Source of the DNA: an uncultured Clostridia bacterium
GTDB lineage: Bacteria > Bacillota > Clostridia > TANB77 > CAG-508
DNA length: 47,906 bases
Reading direction: 5' to 3'
Assembly: GCA_934141475.1 (NCBI GenBank)
Contig: CAKPCG010000011.1
Coordinates: forward strand, 1 to 47,906
This document shows, piece by piece, positions 41,845 through 47,906 of this stretch (position 1 is its first letter; each line of letters opens with the position of its first letter). The notes beneath the pieces were generated by a model. That model was not told the origin of the DNA. It did no database searches and was given only the letters and a program-made list of their open reading frames with translations. A program made the position numbers and the translations under genes.

Positions 41845-41871
41845 GCAATTTAATTAAATGTATGCTATAAT
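41843..41871 (+). promoter_or_regulatory. Promoter of UPF0182 gene
   Basis: TTGCAA and TATAAT are separated by 17 bp, starting in the T-run of the preceding terminator. Confidence 0.6.
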
Positions 41872-41904
41872 ATACGGGAATTTAAAGGAAAAGAGGAGAA
41901 AAAT

Positions 41905-44673
41905 GTGGAAAAAAGAAAAATATTAACTCTTAGAAGAATTGCAGTAACAATATTTCTGGTAGTATTTGCAATAACTGCATACATAAGCTTTAGAGGTAGT
42001 TATCTAGAGTATAAAGAATTAGGAGAAAATTATTTACAAACATTTTTAACTAAAGAAAAATATAATTATATAGTACTAGGAGTAAACTTTATTTTAGTAT
42101 ATATAATAATGTATATAACAGGTAGAAAAATAAAAAAAGGATTAAAAGTATTTTTTGAGCAAGAAAACAAAGAAGTACCAAGGCTTCCAAATAAATCTAT
42201 AGCTATAGTAGTTTCAATAATAGAAAGTATAATTGTAAAGCAAAAATTTACACCAAATATTATACTTTGTATAAGTAACACAAGTTTTAGAGAAGTAGAT
42301 CCAATATTTAATTTAGATGTATCATTTTTCATGTTTATAGAACCATTACTTAAAATGCTAGCTAAGTACTTTATATTTATATGTATAGCAATAATTTTAT
42401 ATTCATTTGCTTATTATGTTATAGTATTTAACAAATACTTTGATGGAATAGATAAAGAAACATTAAAAAAGAATTCTATAATGAAAACCTTATACAGATG
42501 TATTAGACTTATAGCAGTAGGATTATGTGCATATATACTAATATGTTCTATGGATATAGTATTTGATAATTTCCTAACAACAAATAATAGTATAAAACTT
42601 GCAGGTGCAGGACTTGTAGATAGTACTATAAAATATTGGGGATATAATTTACTTGCAATAATTTTACTTATATCAATATTTATGGCAGTAAATAGTTTTA
42701 AAAAAGGAAAACAATCAAAAATTTTAAAAGACTTAATTGTAGTTCCTATATATTTGGTAGTATTATTTATAGTAATGTTAGGATTTGACTTAATATTTGT
42801 AAGTCCAAATGAATTTGACAAAGAAAGAAAATATATAGAAAGTAATATAGAAACAACTAAAAAAGCATATGGAATAGACTGCAATGTAGATAGCATAGAA
42901 TATGCAGGAACAATAACATCAGAAGATGTAGAAAACAACCAAGAAATTATTAATAATGCTGTAATAATAGATAAACAAACAGTATTAGAAAACTTAAATG
43001 AAAATCAAGCAGGAGCTGGATATTATACATATAAAACAGCAAAAATTGCAAGTTATAATGTAGATGGTCAAAAGAAATTAATGTATATTTCACCAAGAGA
43101 AATAGTAAGTAATAAAAGAACATACAATAGTAAAACATATGAATATACACATGGGTATGGTTTAATACTTTCATCAGCAACAGAATCTGCAAATGATGGA
43201 ACAATAAAATATATTCAAAATGATATATCACAAAAAAGCGAAAATGTTATAAATATTAATCAACCAAGAATATATTATGGATTAGAGACAAATACAACAG
43301 TTGTTACAAATACAAAAAATAATAATGAATTTGATTATTCAGATGATCAAAAAGATTATGAAACAACATATCAAGGAGATGCAGGTTTATCACTAAAATT
43401 TATAGATAGATTAATATTAGGATTAAAAGAAAAAAATACTAATATTGCATTTTCAAGCTCGGTAACATCAGATAGCAAAGTTTTAATAAATAGAAATATA
43501 ATAAAAAGAGCAAGACTTGCACTTCCAGATGTTTTATATGACAATAATCCATACACAGTTATTGATGAAAATGGGGATATTTACTGGGTTTTAGATGCTT
43601 ATACAGTATCTAGTAGCTATCCATATTCAACTTATACAGAAATAGATTACAATGGACAAAAAAGAGATATAAATTATATAAGAAATTCTATTAAGGTTAT
43701 AATAAATAGTTATACAGGAGAAATAAAATATTATATAACAGACAGAACAGACCCAATAGCAATGGCATATAGAAAAGTATATCCAAAATTATTCCAAGAT
43801 TTAGAAAACGAAATACCAGAAAAAATACAAGAACAATTTATATATCCAGAATTTTTATATAATGTTCAATCAACAATGCTAGAAGAATATCATAATACAA
43901 AAGCAGATGTATTATATAGAAGTGATAATACATGGGAAAAAGCAACATATAAAAATGGACAAACAAGTAGCAAAAATAAAAACACATTGAAACCATATTA
44001 TACAATGGTAAAATCAGATAATAATGAAAGCCAAATTGGTTTAATACAAATATATACACCTAAAAATAAACAAAACATAACATCATATCTTGTAGGAACA
44101 GTAGAAAATGGAAAAAATAAATTAACACTAAAATCATTACATTCAGATACAAGTATACTTGGGCCAACACAGTTAGATACACAGATTTCACAAGATGAAA
44201 CTATTCAAAGCCAAATAGATAGTCTATCTGTTACAGGTGCTAAAGTTACTAGAAACATGATAATAGTTCCGGTAGATAATACACTTATATATATAGAACC
44301 AATATATCAAACACTTGTAAATGAGAGTAAAGTGCCAGCTTTAAAAAAGGTTGTTGTGGCTTCTGGAAATAAAGTTGCCATTGGAAATGATTTAAAAGAA
44401 GCGGTAGAAAGTTTAATTTCACAAGATGCAACTAAAATAGAGATAAATAACACCGAAGACATAGATGGAATAATTAACTCTATAATAAAAGCAAATGATA
44501 ATTTATCAGAATCATTAGGTAGCAATAATTGGGAACTTATGGGCTCTGATATTCAAAGATTGCAAGATTTAATAAAATCATTAAAGAAGAAAACAGAAGA
44601 AGAAAAGAAAAATGATAGTAATGAAAATATTATAGAAGAAAATACAGTAGTTAGTGTAGAAAACGGTGTATAA
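41905..44673 (+). CDS. UPF0182 family membrane protein
   Basis: 922 residues, the usual size of UPF0182 (PF03699), a widespread family of unknown function. Six or seven helices occupy the first 300 residues, including the conserved DPIFNLDVSFFMFIEPLL. A large extracytoplasmic part follows with family signatures QPRIYYGLETN, GGLSLKF-type DAGLSLKFIDRLILG and DRTDPIAMAYRKVYPKLF. The C-terminal 40 residues are Glu/Lys-rich. Start at GTG with GAGGAG upstream; the overlapping ATG at 41902 is in another frame and stops at once. Monocistronic. Confidence 0.88.
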   Translation: MEKRKILTLRRIAVTIFLVVFAITAYISFRGSYLEYKELGENYLQTFLTKEKYNYIVLGVNFILVYIIMYITGRKIKKGLKVFFEQENKEVPRLPNKSIAIVVSIIESIIVKQKFTPNIILCISNTSFREVDPIFNLDVSFFMFIEPLLKMLAKYFIFICIAIILYSFAYYVIVFNKYFDGIDKETLKKNSIMKTLYRCIRLIAVGLCAYILICSMDIVFDNFLTTNNSIKLAGAGLVDSTIKYWGYNLLAIILLISIFMAVNSFKKGKQSKILKDLIVVPIYLVVLFIVMLGFDLIFVSPNEFDKERKYIESNIETTKKAYGIDCNVDSIEYAGTITSEDVENNQEIINNAVIIDKQTVLENLNENQAGAGYYTYKTAKIASYNVDGQKKLMYISPREIVSNKRTYNSKTYEYTHGYGLILSSATESANDGTIKYIQNDISQKSENVININQPRIYYGLETNTTVVTNTKNNNEFDYSDDQKDYETTYQGDAGLSLKFIDRLILGLKEKNTNIAFSSSVTSDSKVLINRNIIKRARLALPDVLYDNNPYTVIDENGDIYWVLDAYTVSSSYPYSTYTEIDYNGQKRDINYIRNSIKVIINSYTGEIKYYITDRTDPIAMAYRKVYPKLFQDLENEIPEKIQEQFIYPEFLYNVQSTMLEEYHNTKADVLYRSDNTWEKATYKNGQTSSKNKNTLKPYYTMVKSDNNESQIGLIQIYTPKNKQNITSYLVGTVENGKNKLTLKSLHSDTSILGPTQLDTQISQDETIQSQIDSLSVTGAKVTRNMIIVPVDNTLIYIEPIYQTLVNESKVPALKKVVVASGNKVAIGNDLKEAVESLISQDATKIEINNTEDIDGIINSIIKANDNLSESLGSNNWELMGSDIQRLQDLIKSLKKKTEEEKKNDSNENIIEENTVVSVENGV

Positions 44674-44674
44674 A

Positions 44675-44714
44675 AAAATTCCGTCCTTATTAAACATAAG
44701 GATGGAATTTTTTT
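44675..44714. terminator. Bidirectional terminator, UPF0182 / tyrS
   Basis: The stem AAAAATTCCGTCCTTAT / ATAAGGATGGAATTTTTTT lies between convergent genes. Confidence 0.9.
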
Positions 44715-44722
44715 AAAATCTA

Positions 44723-45937
44723 TTATTTTTCTAAACAATAATAGATTTTTTTGCCTTTTTTAATAATTGTATTTTCTGGTTCAAAATCTTTATCAGAAAG
44801 CATATAAGAAATATCTGTTATTTTTTCATCATTTAAACTAATAGCTCCTTGTGAGATTAAAGTTTTTGCTTGAGATTTAGAAGTACAAATTCCACATTCT
44901 ACAATTGCTTCAGTTAAACTGCAATTTGGATTTGAAAGTTTTACTCTAGGCATATTATCTACAGAACCTTTACCTTCAAATAAAGCATCTGATGCTTCTT
45001 TAGCTTTTAGAGCTTGAGCTTCACCATGAACAAGTTTTGTAATTTCATAAGCTAAGATTTTTTTTGCTTCATTTATATTTTCATCTTTTAGAGATGCTAA
45101 ACGATTAACTTCTTCCATTGGTAAAAATGTAAGCATAGAACCTACAGTATAAACACTACTATCATCAATATTTCTCCAATATTGGTAAAATTCATAAGGC
45201 GAAGTTTTTTCAGAATCTAACCATAAAGCACCTTTTTCAGTTTTACCCATTTTTTTACCTTCTTTTGTAGTAAGAAGTTTAAATGTTAAACCAAAAGAAT
45301 CGTCTTTTCCTATTTTTCTTATTAATTCAACACCGCCTATTATGTTAGACCATTGATCATTTCCACCCATTTGAAGTTTGCATCCATAAGTTTCGTATAA
45401 GTGTAAAAAGTCATAAGATTGCATAAGCATATATCCCATTTCAAAAAAAGTAAGACCTGTATCCATTCTATTTTTGTAGCAATCTGCTGCTAGCATTTTA
45501 TTAATAGTAAATTTACTTCCTATTTCTCTCATAAATTCAATATATTTTAAATCACATAACCAATCTGCATTATTTACTATAATTGCAGCATTTTCTCCTT
45601 CAAAACTAACAAATTTTTCAACTTGTTTTTTTATACATTCTACATTGTGATTAATATCTTCTCTAGTTAACATTTTTCTCATATCAGTTTTTCCTGATGG
45701 ATCACCAATAATTGCTGTTCCTCCACCCATAAGTATAATAGGTTTATGTCCACATTTTTGCATATGGCTTGCAACCATTAATGAAACAAAATGCCCAACA
45801 TGTAAACTGTCTGCTGTAGGGTCAATTCCTATGTAAAATGGAACGCTTGTCTTTGAAAATAATTGTTTCATTTGTTCTTCATGTGTCATTTGTTCAATGT
45901 AATTTCTTTCTTCTAAAATTTCAAATACATTTTGCAT
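44723..45937 (-). CDS. tyrS: Tyrosyl-tRNA synthetase
   Basis: 404 residues. Class I synthetase charging tRNA-Tyr. Seen: YIGIDPTADSLHVGH with the HIGH motif, GGGTAIIGDPSGK, the tyrosine pocket MLMQSYDFLHLY, GGNDQWSNI, the KMSKS loop as KKMGKTEKG, and a C-terminal S4 RNA-binding domain (GICTSKSQAKTLISQGAISLN). The KMGKT form and length fit the TyrZ-like branch. AGGAGG before the ATG. I see no T-box leader: only a short hairpin separates it from the upstream gene. Confidence 0.96.
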   Translation of the reverse strand: MQNVFEILEERNYIEQMTHEEQMKQLFSKTSVPFYIGIDPTADSLHVGHFVSLMVASHMQKCGHKPIILMGGGTAIIGDPSGKTDMRKMLTREDINHNVECIKKQVEKFVSFEGENAAIIVNNADWLCDLKYIEFMREIGSKFTINKMLAADCYKNRMDTGLTFFEMGYMLMQSYDFLHLYETYGCKLQMGGNDQWSNIIGGVELIRKIGKDDSFGLTFKLLTTKEGKKMGKTEKGALWLDSEKTSPYEFYQYWRNIDDSSVYTVGSMLTFLPMEEVNRLASLKDENINEAKKILAYEITKLVHGEAQALKAKEASDALFEGKGSVDNMPRVKLSNPNCSLTEAIVECGICTSKSQAKTLISQGAISLNDEKITDISYMLSDKDFEPENTIIKKGKKIYYCLEK

Positions 45938-45958
45938 AAATTTACCTCCTAAAAATAA

Positions 45959-45984
45959 AAGGTATCTTACTTTTAAGATACCTT
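45959..45984. terminator. Hairpin between zinc-ribbon gene and tyrS
   Basis: The perfect stem AAGGTATCTT / AAGATACCTT is followed on the minus strand by TTTTATTTTT; it probably ends the upstream minus-strand gene. Confidence 0.7.
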
Positions 45985-45993
45985 ACCTATTAT

Positions 45994-46233
45994 TTATTTA
46001 AATAATTTTTTATATCCTTCAAGTCCGTCATAATTTAGAAAACGATTTAGGTTTTTTTCTGAAATTCCTGTAGAAATAGAAACTTGATCTAAGGATTTCA
46101 ATTCAATACCATTGTTTTCTACATAATTTTTGAATTCAGATAATTCGAAATTATCCTTATCTTCACATTTTGGGCATACATAACCACCGTTTGTATAAAA
46201 AGCTCCACAACGAGAACATCTAACTACTTCCAT
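45994..46233 (-). CDS. Zinc-ribbon/HTH-like small protein
   Basis: 79 residues from the ATG at 46233, which has AGGAGG upstream; the longer frame (to 46284) would include the ribosome site. Zinc ribbon CSRCGAFYTNGGYVCPKC (about 6-23), then a helical part SLDQVSISTGISEKNLNRFL that reads like a helix-turn-helix. The order resembles the small YvyF/TIGR03826-like proteins, in which a zinc ribbon precedes a MerR-like helix pair, but no flagellar genes are near. Probably a nucleic-acid-binding regulator; weak assignment. Confidence 0.6.
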   Translation of the reverse strand: MEVVRCSRCGAFYTNGGYVCPKCEDKDNFELSEFKNYVENNGIELKSLDQVSISTGISEKNLNRFLNYDGLEGYKKLFK

Positions 46234-46370
46234 AATAATTCCTCCTATTTCTTTTAGTATGTTTTGTTTTTTAGATTTTATCATAAAATGACGTAAAAAG
46301 AAATGTTTTTTTGAAAAAAATTAAAAATATTAATTCCTTATTATAAGAAAAGTTTTAAGAAAAAATTTTG

Positions 46371-46399
46371 TTGATATTTTAAATGATATGTAGTAAAAT
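46371..46399 (+). promoter_or_regulatory. Promoter of TPR gene
   Basis: TTGATA and TAAAAT are separated by 17 bp. Confidence 0.5.
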
Positions 46400-46431
46400 A
46401 AAAATACTTAAAATAAATAAGAGGTGAAAAC

Positions 46432-47631
46432 ATGTTAGAACAATTATTTTTTATAACTACATCAGTTATTATTTTTGGAATAATATTTTATAAAATGATA
46501 AAAAAGAATGAAACAGGATATATTTTTTTATTAATATTATGTGCTGCAGGAATAATAATAGATGGAATTGGAATAGTTTTTAATTTAAATGCAAATATAT
46601 TCTTAAAAATATCAATATATATAATGTCAATAATAATACCAAGTATAATACTTATATTGGAACATAAAAATATAGATATAATAAATGAAGCTAAATTTTT
46701 AAAAGTAAAAATATATTTAGCTAGAGGAGATTTAAAAAAAGCAAAAGATGAATTGCTTTCTATAATAGATAAAAATCCAAACAATTACAATGCACATAAA
46801 TATCTAGCGGGAATTTATGAAAAAGAAGGCGGAATAAGAAAAGCAATAGATGAATATGTAAGATGTATAGAAATAAATAAAAAAGATTATGATTCATATT
46901 ACAAAGTGGCAGTACTTCTTAATGAATCTGAAAGAAAAGAAGAAGCAATTGAAATGCTATATGGATTATTAGATAAAAATCCAAATTATTATAATGCTAC
47001 AATAACATTAGGAGACTTATTAATAGAAACAGAAAGATTCAAAGATGCTGTTTCTATATTAACAGAAGCATTAAAATATAATCCAACAAGTTTTGATATA
47101 AATTATCAATTAGGACTTGCATATACATTGTTAAATGATTTTAATAGTGCAAAAGAATGCTACGAAAAGGCAGCTGAACTAAATAGTTTATTTTATAATG
47201 CTAAATATAATTTAGCTCAAATTGCTATGCTATATAAAGATTTAGATTCGGCAGAAGAATATTTTGAACAGACTCTTCAAGAAGATGAGCTAGAAGCGGA
47301 TAGTTATTTTGAACTTGCGAAAATAAAATTAATGAGAGGACAAAAAGATCAAGCAATTAAATATGCAAATATTGCAATTGATATAGAAAGTAAAAGAATA
47401 TCAGAAAAAATTAAAAAAGAACCATTATTTATTCCAATAATGGCAAGATTATCTATACCGTTTAATTTAGAAGAAAAAGAAGAACCTTCAAAATTAACTA
47501 TTCAAGAACAAATGGCAAAAGAACATTTAGAAAATACATCAGATATAACTACAAATATGGGATATATTAATTTAAAAAAAGAAGATTTAAAATCGGGGAA
47601 AAGCACTGTACAAAAGGAAAGGGAAGAATAG
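46432..47631 (+). CDS. Membrane-anchored TPR protein
   Basis: 399 residues. Three membrane helices in the first 80 residues, then about six tetratricopeptide repeats (about 90-325) with typical spacing: GDLKKAKDELLSIIDKNPNN, GGIRKAIDEYVRCIEINKKD, ERKEEAIEMLYGLLDKNPNY, ERFKDAVSILTEALKYNPTS, NDFNSAKECYEKAAELNSLF and KDLDSAEEYFEQTLQEDELE. The charged C-terminal 70 residues are probably flexible. Likely a scaffold for protein complexes at the inner face of the membrane; partners unknown. AGAGGTG before the ATG. Confidence 0.8.
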   Translation: MLEQLFFITTSVIIFGIIFYKMIKKNETGYIFLLILCAAGIIIDGIGIVFNLNANIFLKISIYIMSIIIPSIILILEHKNIDIINEAKFLKVKIYLARGDLKKAKDELLSIIDKNPNNYNAHKYLAGIYEKEGGIRKAIDEYVRCIEINKKDYDSYYKVAVLLNESERKEEAIEMLYGLLDKNPNYYNATITLGDLLIETERFKDAVSILTEALKYNPTSFDINYQLGLAYTLLNDFNSAKECYEKAAELNSLFYNAKYNLAQIAMLYKDLDSAEEYFEQTLQEDELEADSYFELAKIKLMRGQKDQAIKYANIAIDIESKRISEKIKKEPLFIPIMARLSIPFNLEEKEEPSKLTIQEQMAKEHLENTSDITTNMGYINLKKEDLKSGKSTVQKEREE

Positions 47632-47906
47632 ATAAAAAATACAAAAGAAAAAAAATAAAAAAAATGAAAAAAAGTGTTGACAAATGTCGAATAAGGTGTT
47701 AATATAAGAACGTACCACGCAGGAGGACATAAAAAGTTAAAATAAATAGCTAAAACAAAGTTAGTAATAAGGAAATCTAACAGGAAAACAGAGGCAAAAA
47801 AGTTACTAATTTTTTTATGTCTAAAAGCAAAAAAACAAGTCAAAAAAATAAATTAAAAAAAATTAAAAAAAGACTTGACAAACAAAAAACAACATAGTAT
47901 AATACG
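47632..47906 (+). promoter_or_regulatory. Leader region with tandem consensus promoters
   Basis: No ORF. Promoter 1: TTGACA (47677-47682), 17 bp, TAATAT (47700-47705). Promoter 2: TTGACA (47875-47880), 17 bp, TATAAT (47898-47903), three bases from the window end. Between them, TTAGTAA (about 47763) could pair with TTACTAA (about 47802) ahead of a T-run. Two near-perfect promoters in tandem are typical of rRNA or tRNA operons, so one probably begins just beyond the window. Confidence 0.6.

Noticed and set aside
45938..46000. T-box leader for tyrS
   Set aside because: Only about 55 bp separate it from the upstream gene; no specifier-loop or T-box core sequence is visible.

Overview
The window is very AT-rich, with dense operons, strong GGAGG-type ribosome sites and many rho-independent terminators. 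It encodes a Firmicutes gene set (sepF, divIVA, yqzL-recO next to era, tmRNA, DUF1189, UPF0182, cysteine-rich mini-proteins). It looks like a chromosome segment of an uncultured, probably gut-associated, member of the Clostridia; that placement is an inference.

Layout. 1-1106: the right end of an integrated element, with the C-terminal part of a large serine recombinase directly abutting the 3' half of a ZIP metal-transporter gene. 1188-4726: a secreted nuclease, an unknown gene, a frameshifted M14 cell-wall peptidase (minus strand) and an IS1634-type transposase remnant. 4746-9144: a surface module of a pilin-like protein with three internal repeats and a secreted partner, then two copies (one truncated) of an Rpn-type PD-(D/E)XK nuclease gene. 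9202-16384: pyrH-frr-ispA-uppS-cdsA, then rseP (without PDZ domain)-era-yqzL-recO and small unknown genes. 16432-20113: tRNA-Trp, two cysteine-rich mini-proteins (minus), mutL and ssrA (tmRNA). 20115-30139: a YqhQ/DUF1385-like membrane protein, a FemAB-type transferase, alr, DUF1189, ftsH, miaA, a HlyD-like gene, sepF and divIVA. 30196-40186: a six-gene TelA/TerY/PP2C/kinase island with codon use unlike its neighbours. 40338-47906: ftsY, an orphan gene, UPF0182, tyrS (minus), a zinc-ribbon protein (minus), a TPR protein and finally tandem consensus promoters that probably serve a stable-RNA operon beyond the window.

Main observation. Four genes that look native (M14 peptidase, recO, alr and the HlyD-like gene between miaA and sepF) are each split by +1 frameshifts, five in all. 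Every one has the same form: an extra C directly before a GGA or GGT glycine codon, so that the zero-frame codon is CGG. Skipping the C restores the expected protein, and in alr it restores a TAG/GTG overlap with the next gene. A sixth, ambiguous case is the end of yqzL. I found no other in-frame CGG in any native-looking gene here, although CGT, CGC and CGA are used. In-frame CGG read normally as Arg occurs only in the TelA/TerY island, the 87-aa gene at 15874 and the YqhQ-like gene at 20206. This fits programmed +1 frameshifting, quadruplet decoding of CGGA/CGGU, or a systematic assembly artefact. The constant codon phase favours a translational cause, but sequence alone cannot decide.
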